In this document: positions 10,024 through 21,079 of the stretch, one piece after another
Layout of the letters: each line of letters begins with the position of its first letter
Numbering within the stretch: the stretch's first letter is position 1
Assembly: GCA_030248135.1 (NCBI GenBank)
Contig: JASANC010000729.1
Location: 1-64,000, forward strand
DNA from: Theristus sp. LFF4_11
Taxonomy: Eukaryota; Nematoda; Chromadorea; Monhysterida; Xyalidae
Length of the DNA stretch: 64,000 nt
Reading direction: 5' to 3'
Notes under the pieces: model-generated
Databases searched by the model: none
What the model was told of the DNA's origin: nothing
What the model saw: only the letters and a program-made list of their open reading frames with translations
Made by a program: the position numbers and the translations under genes

Positions 10024-10568
10024 TCAACATCGCGCGCACATCTGCGGTTCACCGAGCATCTCTCGCATGCAGCCGCTGAACTCCAGCGGCCGATCGACCT
10101 CGTGCCGCTGTTGCACCTGGAAGCACTCGAGCGCGTCACGACGCATGCCGGCCGTTGGGGCGACCACTTCGATGGCGCAGCTACAGCAACACGCTCAACC
10201 ATTGGAATTTGTCACGAACTGTCGTTTACAAAACGCAACATTCCACCCCTGAACCGCTGCGAAAAGGCCAATTCATGCACACAAATTTTTACACCGCGTC
10301 ACGTCACGTCACGTCACGTCTTCATTCATTGAGCAAAAAAAACAGCAATCCGGCACGTCACGTTAATTTTAGAACACGTGCTCGTTTATACACGCATTTA
10401 GACTTAACGTGCCGTGACGTGACGTGCCGGATTATTATATACACGTCGTGCATGAATTGTCCTGAACACTTGCCTGAGGATGCATTGCGAGACCTTGACG
10501 CGCTTCTCAAACAGTGTTGTTCGCACGCACTTTTCGAGCGGCGCGCACGGACACACGGAGGCTGTTGC
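10024..10568 (-). CDS. Candidate exons of an unknown gene (strand not certain)
   Basis: Two GC3-rich islands could be reverse-strand exons. One starts at 10568 after a strong acceptor (TTTTTTCTTTCTGTAG) and is open for about 90 bp. The other, 10180-10024, follows GTTGCTGTAG and reads 52 codons with several cysteines to a TGA at 10026-10024. The same islands are also open on the + strand (for example ELQRPIDLVPLLHLEALERV at about 10079-10138, and an ATG at 10451). No donor connecting the two islands is convincing. I do not recognise either reading. Confidence 0.28.
10288..10432. repeat. CACGT-rich inverted repeat
   Basis: Tandem CGTCA/CACGTCA units around 10300-10320 face complementary TGACGTGACGTGCCGG units around 10412-10430, with GGCACGTCACGTTAA in between. 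It could form a stem-loop. Confidence 0.6.
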
Positions 10569-10686
10569 CTACAGAAAGAAAAAACGTTTGAAAAGTGTTT
10601 TTTTTTCTTTTTCCAGCATTAATCGACAAGGCAAACCTGAAACACGACACTGCCGCCCAGGATTAAAAGTGTTGCACAAAGTTTGA

Positions 10687-11421
10687 ACATTGTCAACAGG
10701 CAGTGTAACTCAGTGGAGTCGGTGCACAACATCTATCAAAGCAAAAAACAACTGAAATTGGTTTCTGAATTGTGGAAATATTGCCTATTTATACGATTCC
10801 GAATCAGGTCGAAGTCATTGAAAAACATTCATATTTGATTTCGCTTTTCAATTTTTCCCTTGCGTTGTTTTCATTAACACTGAAATCAGTTGCTTCACGA
10901 GCTATCCGCTACCGCACATTTGCCAATTGTGCTTGCATTTGCAGCAATAATTGGCCACTTCGCGGGGTACCGAAAGTTTTCGGTCAATAAATCTGTGACC
11001 GTTTGAACATTATTTTCACAGAGTTTGTTTTATTTCTGGTCGCTCGCTCATCCGTTAACTGGAGCAGACATTTTTATTGTCATTATTATTTTGTTTTCGT
11101 TTCTATTTATTTTATTTTATTTTTAAAACCGGGGGGAAATGGGGGGTCCACGCATCAATGAAAAAATATATTTGTGTTAACAAGGCCCGTGTTGTTGGGG
11201 CAGTTTGTCACCGGAAAAAAAAAATACGTGTGTGTAAAAAAAAAGTGTAGTGTAGTATGGAAAAAAAAAAAGGGGGGGGGGACGAAAATATATATATATA
11301 AAAAAAAAAATACAAACACTATCTATACAATATATATATTTTTTTAGGTGGTGGGTGCGGGGGGGGGGGGGGGGGGGTGTGGATTAAATATTAACCATAC
11401 CCCCCCCCCCCCTCACTATTT
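10687..11421. other. Gene-free stretch ending in homopolymer low complexity
   Basis: 10687-11090 shows nothing recognisable. From about 11100 there are runs of A, G, TA dinucleotides, G again (about 11359-11377) and C (about 11401-11412). Confidence 0.7.
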
Positions 11422-11423
11422 TA

Positions 11424-12460
11424 TTATCTAAAAATGCGGGAGACGCATATAAAAGGAGGAATATGGCCTTGTGTAAGCAGTGAAAGACTTGGCTCGACAA
11501 CGCTTTTCAAGTCTCTGATGTGGTACACACGGATACAAGTACATAAGAGTCATATTTTTGCGCCGCGTTTGTTGCTTAAAAGCTTGCTGAAAAGCGTAAA
11601 AACTTTGAAGTTATCTAGATATTTTTCAATTGGCCTCTTCAGTTTAGTCTAAAATCACATCATGTGCGAAATTCTGTACAGCATGGCCGAATAAATGAGG
11701 CAGTCCATCAAGGCGGGATTAGTCGCTGACTAGGAGTTGTCTTTTTCAAAAATGCCAACATAATTTCCAATCATGTGTGCAAGGGAGAAAGAATGAACAG
11801 AATAATACGGATAATCCATTAGTTTAAAAAAACGCATCAAATTTGGCATACAATTTGGTTTCTGAACTTCTTTTTCTTTCATTCAAAATTCGCGCGCTCC
11901 TTGCACCCTGAAAAAAGCTGCCATGTTTAATCGGCTATACTGTAAATTCTGTGCAAAAAAAACAGAAACATCAGAGATTGCAAAACATTGCTGCATGTAG
12001 CTTTATCGTTGTTGCTAACGTACGCACCGCTGTGCATACAGCAGCACCAGTGCAAAAAGTGTTGTCTTCCGTTGATTTTCACCCTTTTTACCAAACTCTT
12101 GTGACAGGATAAACCAGTGAGTCATTGCCACAGAAGGAGACCTTGCGTTCCCAATGCCTCTGCGATACACTTTGTGCAAACCAGTGTCAGCGATCTAAAG
12201 TCTGATCGTTATTTTAGTGGTTTTAGAGGTCGCTAAATGCTAGAAAAAAGCAAATGTGAAAGTTTAATTTGTCTACAATGTACGAGGGTTGCCACTTGCA
12301 ACCGAACTAAAGAATAAACGGCGCAAAAATATGACTCTTATGTACTTGTATCCGTGTGTACCACATCAGAGACTTGAAAAGCGTTGTCGAGCCAAGTCTT
12401 TCACTGCTTACACAAGGCCATATTCCTCCTTTTATATGCGTCTCCCGCATTTTTAGATAA
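11424..12460. mobile_element. Complete non-autonomous TIR transposon (1,037 bp), copy 2
   Basis: The termini are nearly identical inverted repeats of about 142 bp (11424-11565 and the mirror region ending at 12460) beginning TTATCTAAAAATGCGGGAG. They are flanked by TA on both sides (11422-11423, 12461-12462). The interior matches 2860-3600 almost base for base and has no transposase frame. TA duplications and long TIRs suggest cross-mobilisation by a Tc1/mariner-superfamily transposase. A diverged relative of the interior lies at 15060-15385. Confidence 0.92.
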
Positions 12461-12544
12461 TATTCTGACTTTTACATAAGCCCCAAAGGTCGGACCAAAA
12501 TCACAATACGTTGGTCACACATTCTTCTAAACCCCGGACAACTC

Positions 12545-14355
12545 AGGTTTTTCATTTTTCGTTTTTTAGGCCAATTTCGTCTATGCTATTTCTACGGCCG
12601 ATTCGCCCAAAATCATCACGATTCAGTACCTAGAATTGCTCACATAAGAAAACTGACCCAAAAGCCGTGATCGGCGCAATGAATTACCACGGAAAACACC
12701 GATTTCTTGTTTTTCATTTCTGGACCGGTTTCACTAAATTCCACGGCCGATTCGCCCGAAATCGTCACGATTCGGTATCTAGAGTTGCTCACATGAAAAA
12801 ACTAACACAAAATCCGTGATCAGTGTATTTAATTACCATGGAAAACACCGGTTTTTTGTTTTTCATTTTTGGACCGATTTCGCCAATTTCCACGGCCGAT
12901 TCGCCCGAAATCGTCACGATTCAGTATCCAGAGTTGCTCACATAAAAAACTAACCCAAAATCCGTGATAAGTGCATTGAATTTCCATGGAAAACGCCGTT
13001 TTCTTGTTTTTCATTTCTGGACCGATTTCGCTAAAGTCCACGGCCGATTCGCCCGAAATCGTTACGATTCGGAATCTAGAGTTGCCCACATGAATAAACT
13101 AACACAAAATCCGTGATCAGCGCATTGAATTACCCTGGAAAACACCCTTTTCTTATTTTTCGTTTCTGGACCGATTTCGCCAATTTTCACGGCCGATTCG
13201 CCCGAAATCGTCACGATTCAGCATCTAGAGTAGCTCACGTAAGAAAACTAACCCAATATCCGTGATCAGCGCATTGAATTACCCTGGAAAACACCCTTTT
13301 CTTGTTTTTCGTTTCTGGACCGATTTCGCCGATTTCCACGGCCGATTCGCCCGACATCGTCACGATTCGACATCTAGAGTTGCTCACGTAAGAAAACTAA
13401 CCCAAAATTTGTGATCAGCGCATTGAATTACCCTGGAAAACACCCTTTTCTTGTTTTTCGTTTCTGGACCAATTTCGCCAATTTCGACGGCCGATTCGCC
13501 CGAAATCGTCACGATTCAGTATCTAGAGTTGCATACGTAAGAAAACTAACCCAAAATCCGTGATCAGCGCATTGAATCACCTTGGAAAACACCCTTTTCT
13601 TGTTTTTCGTTTCTGGACCGATTTCGCCAATTTCGAAGGCCGATTCGCCCGAAATCGTCACGATTCGGTATCTAGAGTTGCTCACATAAGAAACTAACCC
13701 AAAATTCGTGATCAGCGCATTGAATTACACTGGAAAACATAGTTTTCTTGTTTTTCATTTCTGGACCGATTTCGCCGATTTCCACGGCCGATTCGCCGGA
13801 AATCGTCACGATTCAGCATCTAGAGTTGCTCACGTAAGAAAACTAACCCAAAATCCGTGATCAGCGCATTGAATTACCTTGGAAATCACCCTTTTCTTGT
13901 TTTTCGTTTCTGGACCGATTTCGTCAATTTACACGGCCGATTCGCCCGAAATCGTCACGATTCAGCATCTAGAGTTGCTCACGTAAGAAAACTAACCCAA
14001 TATCCGTGATCAGCGCATTGAATTACCCTGGAAAACACCCTTTTCTTGTTTTTCGTTTCTGGACCGATTTCGCCAATTTCCACGGCCGATTCGCCCGAAA
14101 TCGTCACGATTCAGCATCTAGAGTTGCTCACATAAAAAAGCTAACCTAAAATTCGCGATCAGCGCATTGAATAACCCTGGAAAACACCCTTTTCTTGTTT
14201 TTTGTTTCTGGACCGATTTCGCCAATTTCCACGGCCGATTCGCCCGAAATCGTCACGATTCACCATCTAGAGTTGCTCACGTAAGAAAACTAACCCAAAA
14301 TTCGTGATCAGCGCATAGAATTCCTACGGACTAGACCTTTTCCTATTATTTTTCG
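12545..14355. repeat. 149-bp satellite array, about 12 units
   Basis: The landmark GGCCGATTCGCC occurs at about 12595, 12745, 12894, 13042, 13191, 13340, 13489, 13638, 13786, 13935, 14084 and 14233. The spacing is 148-150 bp. Other fixed phrases per unit are CTAGAGTTGCTCAC, GTGATCAGCGCATTGAAT and CTTGTTTTTCGTTTCTGG. Outer units are the most diverged. Confidence 0.97.
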
Positions 14356-14364
14356 CAGTTCAGA

Positions 14365-14735
14365 CAAAATTTGAAAGAGTGAAAAACTGATACTCAGTCA
14401 AAATGCTACGAACTTTCAAAAAATGCACAATTTTGACTCAAAAAAGTGCCCGGGCAAAAAAATAAACCAAATTTTCAGAATCTACAGATGAAATTGCCCC
14501 AGGAAACATTTTTGTTGAACTGTGAAAGCGTCCCAGCTAAAAATTGAAAGGGCGAACACTTAAAACCAGGTGAAAACCCTCCGAACTTTTAAAAATGCCC
14601 AATTTTTTACCCAAAAACAGGGTCTGGGTAAAAAATTAACCCAATTTTCAAAATCTCCGGATGGAATTACCCCAGGGAACATTTTTGTTCGACTGTGAAA
14701 GTGTTGCAGGTAAAAATTGAAAGGGCGAACACATG
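14365..14735. repeat. Second tandem repeat, about 173-bp period, two units
   Basis: AAATTGAAAGGGCGAACAC recurs at 14541 and 14714. GAACATTTTTGTT, GAAAGTGTTGCAG/GAAAGCGTCCCAG and AATGCCCAATTTT recur in step. It lies directly after the 149-bp array. Confidence 0.8.
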
Positions 14736-15059
14736 TTGATTACATATCTGAAAAAAAAATACAAAGAGAAAGAAGTAACACGATTTTCAGAATAGGTTTT
14801 TCGTGTCTACAGCGTATGAAAAGTTGTCCGATAAAATTTTTTTCGCGGCTCCAAGCACAACTTTGGGTGTTCGTTTCGTGTGCACAGAACCAAGTTTGTG
14901 GCTTATACTATGCTCGCTGCAGGGCAGCGAGAAAGTTTGAAAAACGCGCGCGAGGGAAAAGGGTTTTATTTTGGGGGGGGGGGGGGCTCCGGCGCGCGGC
15001 GCTGGGTGGGGCATCGGATGATTAATTCTATACATATGTTAAAGAGTTAGGCTGTAATT
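14736..15059. other. Gene-free spacer with a G run
   Basis: No exon. It contains a 13-base G run near 14974. Confidence 0.5.
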
Positions 15060-15385
15060 AATGGCATGTAAAAAAGATGTCCGAATATGTACAATATGGC
15101 CGAATATATATAGCAGTCCTTGTATTGAGCAAGGCAGGATCAGTCGCAGACAAGGGGTTGTGTTTTTCAAGAACGCCAAGATATTTCTCAACCGTGTGTG
15201 CAAGGGAGAAAGAATGAACAGAATAGTACGAAGAATCAATTAGTTGACAGTTGAAACGTCATATTTGACAGATTGACACACATACGGTAATAGGGTTTCT
15301 TTCTGAGCGTCCATTTTATTTTATTCAAGTTTCGCGCGATCCTTGCACCCTGAAAAAACAAAACTGCATTGTTTACTCGGCCATT
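15060..15385. repeat. Diverged fragment of the 1,037-bp TIR element interior
   Basis: Shares GTGTGTGCAAGGGAGAAAGAATGAACAGAAT, shortened here to its core GCAAGGGAGAAAGAATGAAC, CCTTGCACCCTGAAAAAA and ATGGCCGAATA in the same order as 2990-3240 and 11680-11940. No termini are seen. Confidence 0.75.
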
Positions 15386-15647
15386 CCTCGGCCAGTCCTG
15401 TCTGCGTGGTGTCCTGTCCACCTGGGTGTCCCGAAATAAACGTGGCAATTGGCAACACCAGACAAAGCGCTTGGAGTTTGGTTCACTCAAAAAGCAGAAC
15501 TCTCCAAAGAAAACTGCACATTTCCAATTCCAATATCCAATAGACAATGAATATAACCATTGAATCGAATATACTCCAGTTGCTCGCAACGTGATCGCCA
15601 ATTCTGGTACGCAGTGTTTTCTCTGTGTTCCAAAGTTCAAGGGGGGG

Positions 15648-15722
15648 GGGCTTGCGGACAAAAGACCGCACGTGCCAAAAGACCGCACATTTGAGATTTT
15701 TTGTGACCAAAAGACCGTAGAT
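15648..15722. repeat. GACCGCAC short repeat, copy 1
   Basis: The phrase CTTGCGGACAAAAGACCG and its continuation through AAAAGACCGTAGATG are identical to 17151-17226. Internally it is a tandem of CAAAAGACCGCAC units. Confidence 0.85.
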
Positions 15723-16760
15723 GGTTTCGCCTCGCCGAAACATTGAAACAATTTTTTTCTTCAATGTGCATCCAATCAGAGATGGCCGCGACGCAGCGCA
15801 CGTATCATTGCTGATCTTGCAACGAACTGCATTCTTGCCCTAATTACGGTACACCTGTTTTGTTAACGCCGTTTCACTCTCATCGTCAATAGCGCAGCGG
15901 TAGTGGGCTCGCTTTGCAGGCAAGGGGGTTTGCAAGGAGTATTGGCTCGGCACCACCCGAATATTGACACAAAATTTGTGCTAGATTTTTAACCGATTTT
16001 TTTCACAATATTATCTTTCTTATTAAACGTGTCCCAATATGCGTTTGCACGCAGAGATAGAGAAAATGTTTCATGGCTGAGCGGCCAATTGAAATCAAAA
16101 AACTTAACGTATTCGGACGGCAGATTTGTGCAAGAACTTGAGAAACAACTACCGTATTACCCCCATTAAACCCCCCCCCACCATTAATCCCCCCCACCAA
16201 TAACCCCCCCCCGACCAGTTTCCAAATAACCCCCCCCCCACAAATAATCCCCCATGGGTGTTAATTGGAAACCTGTTTGAAACACATACCCAGCGAATTC
16301 AGTGGCTGAATGCAGTGACATTGGTGAAATTGTGCTACCAAAGGCCCCAAATGGATGAGTTAATGGTAATTTCATTACAAAAGGCTGTTACAAAAGGAAA
16401 TCTCTGTGAAAAGTAGAAGTTTCTGCGACTTTCTCGCCTGCCATGCAAGGTATTTTTGCCATTTTTCAACAAAACCCCACCCCTAGAATTTTTTGTAAAT
16501 AAACCCCCCCCCCAATAATCCCCCCCCCCCACCAATAAACCCCCACCCCTAAAAGTCGCTGACGTATTAATCCCCCATGGGGGTTTATTGGGGGTAATAC
16601 GGTAATCAGAATTTTTCTCACTAAACTAATTAATTCATTTTGTTTCATATTTGAACAACGTTCGGGTGCGAAACAGCTTTTCAGCTGTGCGGTTTTTCCA
16701 CACATCATTCACCATTATTCCGCCTCCTTCTCACGAAAAGATAATAGAATATCTGAATTT
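15723..16760. repeat. Repeat family E, copy 1, split by a MITE
   Basis: 15723-16151 plus 16605-16760 equals a continuous sequence that is intact at 17939-18395 and partly at 34838-35112. It starts TTTCGCCTCGC with a small hairpin (AAACATTG...CAATGTG). It carries a tRNA-like A-box segment, AATAGCGCAGCGGTAGTG, at about 15889-15906. No protein frame is present. It may be a SINE-like element. Confidence 0.85.
16152..16602. mobile_element. MITE family B (CCGTATTACC), copy 1, nested in family E
   Basis: 451 bp with inverted ends CCGTATTACCCCCATTAAAC and complement, flanked by TA (16150-16151, 16603-16604). The uninterrupted family E copy has a single TA at 18365-18366, so both the insertion and its TA target duplication are seen directly. 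The interior has runs of C separated by AATAA. Confidence 0.95.
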
Positions 16761-17150
16761 TCAGTCGTCGAAACAAATCCAAATTTTCAGTCGCGGAATC
16801 CGCTGTTATTGCGTTCTGTTGCCTGTTGGTGGCCAGAACACCGATGATTATTGTTCGCAAAAAAACGACATGAGAACAGGTTTTATTCAGCTTTTCTTGC
16901 TCAGTTCATTTGTGTGTTTGTCAAAATCCTGAGAAATATTCTGAAGCTGGAAAACCATTTCCGAGCAGTAGCGAAAGTGCGGGGGTGGGGGTGGGAGAGT
17001 GTCCACCCCCCCTCAGCCGAAAATCCTGCCGTGCACGGGTAGATTAGATACCCGTGTACCACCCCCCCCCCCTTTACCTCGACACGGGTACTAGACACCC
17101 TCACCCCCCCCCCTCCGCCAGAAAACACGGGATCGCACCCCCTCACGGTG

Positions 17151-17270
17151 GGCTTGCGGACAAAAGACCGCACGTGCCAAAAGACCGCACATTTGAGATT
17201 TTTTGTGACCAAAAGACCGTAGATGCTATCAAACCAAAATACCGCATGTGCCAAAAGACCGCACCAAAAT
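17151..17270. repeat. GACCGCAC short repeat, copy 2
   Basis: Same as 15648-15722 up to GTAGATG, then one further unit (ACCGCATGTGCCAAAAGACC). Confidence 0.85.
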
Positions 17271-17583
17271 CATTCACTGCGTACGTGATTGTGATATGTT
17301 ATTTTATGTTTATTTTGTCTTCCTATCCTTTTTTATTCTACAAAAATCATTGACTGAGCCGTCGATCCTTGGAATCGGTTGAGCACAGCGCCGGCAGAGT
17401 CGCGTGACAGATCGGCGCACAAAACACATGTCGTGAAGCACAAACAGCGAACACGTAGTGTCGTCCAGATCACGATTTCCTTGGCCGATTTTGGCAATCC
17501 ATTGCTCAATCAAATCAGCAGAGCACCCGGAACACAAAAACTTGTTCAAAACGCAATTGTTCTGACATCAAACTTCCTGAAAA

Positions 17584-17622
17584 GGCTTGGCTTAGGCTAG
17601 GAGGCTTAGGATTAGGCTTAAG
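17584..17622 (+). repeat. Degenerate telomere-like block
   Basis: GGCTTGGCTTAGGCTAGGAG continues as GCTTAGGATTAGGCTTAAGG. TTAGGC is the canonical nematode telomere unit. An inverted counterpart lies at 20665-20704. Confidence 0.6.
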
Positions 17623-17938
17623 GACTAAGATTTTAATCAGGTCCGTTTTAGCAATGCCCGACAACGAGCGTGTTTTATCTGAAGCGGATTTTAGAAAAGG
17701 GCAGCCGTCGTCTCGAAGAAGCACCATGGAACACAGTGCAATATTCGAACTCAGCGCGTCAACGCGGTTCGCATTTATTTCGAATGCACTTATTTTTGTC
17801 AATCGTACCACCGGCCGATTTTCCTCAGGCATTTTGGATTTTTTTAATTGAAAAAGTTTTAAAAGATTTAAGATTTAAGATTTAATTGTTGTTTTTAATT
17901 TAAAAAAATCGGGATTTTCACTTTTTTCAAACCTTCCT

Positions 17939-18395
17939 GGTTTCGCCTCGCTGAAACATTGAAACAATTTTTTTCTTCAATGTGCATCCAATCAGAGATG
18001 GCCGCGACGCAGCGCACGTATCATTGCTGATCTTGCAACGAACTGCATTCTTGCCCTAATTACGGTACACCTGTTTTGTTAACGCCGTTTCACGCTCATC
18101 GTCAATAGCGCAGCGGTAGTGGGCTCGCTTTGCAGGCAAGGGGGTTTGCAAGGAGTACTGGCTCGGCACCACCCGAATATTGACACAAAATTTGTGCTAG
18201 ATTTTTAACCGATTTTTTTCAGAATATCATCTTTTTTATCAAACGTGTCCCAATATGCGTTTGCACGCAGAGATAGATGTTTCATGGCTGAGCGGCAAAT
18301 TGAAATCAAAAAACTTAAAAAACGTATTCGGACGGCAGATTTGTGCAAGAACTTGAGAAACAACTAATCAGAATTTTTCTCACTAAACTGATTCA
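17939..18395. repeat. Repeat family E, copy 2 (empty site for MITE B)
   Basis: Colinear with 15723-16151 joined to 16605 onward. It retains a single TA (18365-18366) where copy 1 carries the MITE. Confidence 0.9.
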
Positions 18396-18599
18396 TTTTA
18401 TAACTTGACCATCTTCATTGTATTTCAAGATTTTTGTAAAATTTAGTTTTTCCTTCAAAATAAGGAAATATCGGGGGGGGGGGGGGGCCGGAAATTTGAG
18501 CACCCCCAGTGGGACCCCCATGGGGGGTCCCACGTTACCATAGTTTGGACCCCCCCCCCTCACTTTTTGGTCGGCACCCCCCCCCCCACGGCACCATAC
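18396..18599. repeat. G-block repeat, left arm of a large inverted repeat
   Basis: Contains TAACTTGACCATCTTCATTG, long G and C runs and ACGGCACCATAC. The reverse complement of the same series occurs at about 20570-21045. Confidence 0.75.
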
Positions 18600-19626
18600 T
18601 AGGGTTGATAAAAAAAACAAAAATCGTCATTTTTTTTTAAAGAAAATTTAAAAAAAAAATTTCAAAAAATCTGACAGTGCTAAAAGCAATCAATTAGGGA
18701 GTTCGAAGAACCACATATGATATGCAAGCGCCTCCGGAATGACTCCCGTATGGCGGAACTTTGGAGATTTTGTTTTTGGTGACCTCAATCTCAATTACCC
18801 CTTTTCCAAACCGTTACCATACCTCCAGGGGTCGAGCCCGATTTTTGGCGAATCCGAGGGGGGGGGTCCGCCCAAATTTGGGGGGGGGGTCGTCCCGGGT
18901 GGGGGGGGTCGACGTGGTTGGGGGGGGGCTCCCGAGCGAGACCGAAAATTCTAGGGGGGTCCGAGCGAGACCGAAAATTCTAGGGGGGGGCCGGGGGTCG
19001 GACTAGGGTTAGGGGAAAAAAAAATCCGAATTTTTTTTTAAATTAAAAAAAAAATTAAAAAAAAAAAATTTTTTTTTACAAGTTAGGTTTGTTCGAAGCG
19101 TCTCGTCGAGCTGAGTTCATCTAGACTATTTTCAGAACGATCCGGAAAACTATAAGAGCGAAAATCGTGTTTTATTGAAATTATGTCCATTTCATAGAGG
19201 GAAAGTTGCATTTTCAACAGTAAAACAGGACAATTTTCGACGTGTACTTGAATATTGAACCGTTCTTAGTTGTTCCTCTTTAGAAAATTACCAAAATTTG
19301 ACTGTGTTCAAAAATTCCTGTTTGCTGTAGCTAAGTCGGCAACCCCTGTCGACCCGGTCGCCCCCCCCCCCCCAAGACACTTACTTTCAGGTTCAACCAG
19401 CTATGCTATCTGCCACATGGCGAGAGCCCACTCTTCAAATCATCGTATCGAAAACACGTACCATGATTTCGCGATCACGTTGCGGGCAACTGACAGACGC
19501 AAGTTTAACACGTTAGTTTAGCTCAGCACGCAAGTTTTAACATTTGGCCATGTTATCGGGTATCTGAAAAACGGTCGTGTGATGTGGTATTAACCAACAT
19601 CTCCGCTCCAATTGTTTAACAATATA

Positions 19627-20094
19627 CCGTATTACCTCTATTAAACCCCCCCAAAATTATTCCCCCCCCAAAAATAAACCCCCACCCCCTCGACAAGTTT
19701 CCAAATAATCCCCCCCCAAAAATAATCCCCCATGGGGGATTATTGGAAACCTGTTTGAAACACATACCCAGAAAAACATACACATAAACAGTGAATTCAG
19801 TGGCTGGTTGCAGTGAAAATGATGAAATTGTGCTACCAAAGGCCCCAAATGGATGAGTTAATGGTAATTTCATTACAAAAGGCTGTTGTAAAAGGAAATT
19901 TCTATGTAGAGCAGAAGTTTCTGCGACTTCCTTCCTGCCATGGAAGGTATTTTTGCCATTTTGCCCACCCCTAAAAATGGTTTCCAAATAAACCCCCCCC
20001 CCAAAATTAAACCCCCCCCCCCAAAAATAAACCCCCACCTCCAGAAGTCGCTGAAGAAATAAACCCCCATGGGGGTTTATTAGAGGTAATACTG
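19627..20094. mobile_element. MITE family B (CCGTATTACC), copy 2
   Basis: 468 bp. Ends are CCGTATTACCTC and GAGGTAATACTG, flanked by TA (19625-19626, 20095-20096). The interior matches 16152-16602, including AATGGATGAGTTAATGG. Confidence 0.9.
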
Positions 20095-20569
20095 TATCGC
20101 ACAACTCCATTGTAGACCTATAACATACGCCAATCAACAAAATATCATGTTCATCTCATGGCCTACCGACTGAAAAAACATGTTCTAAGTTGCAAGAAAA
20201 CGATTTCTGAAACGATATTTCAATTCAGTTAAGTCATTTCAACGCTAAAAATTAACTCTAGAAGTCATCCAAATCGAAAAACATGGAGTACGTCGGTCAA
20301 AATGACCAAATAATGACATGTACCTAAGCACACAAAGAAGTTGGGAAGAAAATTTGGTTTGAACTTTCAAAAAATTATGCCATAAATCGAATTTTCAGAG
20401 CAAAGTAGAAGAAAAATTTTTCAAATTTTTTTTTTCAAGTTTGAAAAAAAAATCCAAATTTAAAAAAAAAACGAAAAAAAAATAAAAAAATTTTTTTTTT
20501 CAAAGCCCCTAACCCTAGGTCGGACCAGTACCGTCGTGGGCCCAAAACAATTTTCGAAGGGGGGGGGGG

Positions 20570-21045
20570 TATGGTGCCGTGGGGGGGGGGGGATTTGTAT
20601 ACATACTTAAAAGTGATTTTTTTGATTTCTGATCAGAGGTTTCTTGGAATGAGTCGTTGTAGGTTCCTAATCCTAAACCTAATCCTAATCCTAAGCCAAG
20701 CCTTTTTTATAAGGTGAAAATGATCAATTTAGTTTTTGCATTTTTTTCTTTCCTGTGTTAAAGGGCAGGGGCCACCGCTACTGCACATGCACCTGTTTTA
20801 ATAATGATGCATTACGTTACGGGGGTGCCGACCAAAAAGTGAGGGGGGGGTCCAACCTATGGTAACGTGGGACCCCCCATGGGGGTCCCATGGGGGGGTG
20901 CATTTTTTCAAAATTTTCTGTGGGGGGGTCCACCCACCCACCCCCCCCCATGATAATTTTTCGCTTAAATTTTGAAGGAAAAACGCTAAATTTTGCTGCA
21001 AAATCGTTGAAATTACAATGAAGATGGTCAAGTTATCATATATTC
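20570..21045. repeat. G-block repeat, right (inverted) arm
   Basis: The reverse complement contains AACTTGACCATCTTCATTG, CCACGGCACCATAC and GGACCCCCATGGGGGGTCCC-type blocks in the same order as 18396-18599. At 20505-20515 CCCCTAACCCTAGG is the inverted partner of 18995-19010. Confidence 0.7.
20665..20704 (-). repeat. Degenerate telomere-like block, inverted
   Basis: CCTAATCCTAATCCTAAGCC, continuing AAGCC. The reverse complement begins GGCTTGGCTTAGG, as at 17584. Confidence 0.6.
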
Positions 21046-21079
21046 AGCTTATATTATGGACTTTATAGACAAAAATTCA

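Noticed and set aside
12829..13089. Reverse-strand frame across the satellite
   Set aside because: It is a by-product of the 149-bp repeat; other units break the frame.
15236..15751. 171-codon reverse-strand frame
   Set aside because: It lies across repeat-derived sequence and the GACCGCAC repeat, and lacks splice signals or recognisable motifs.
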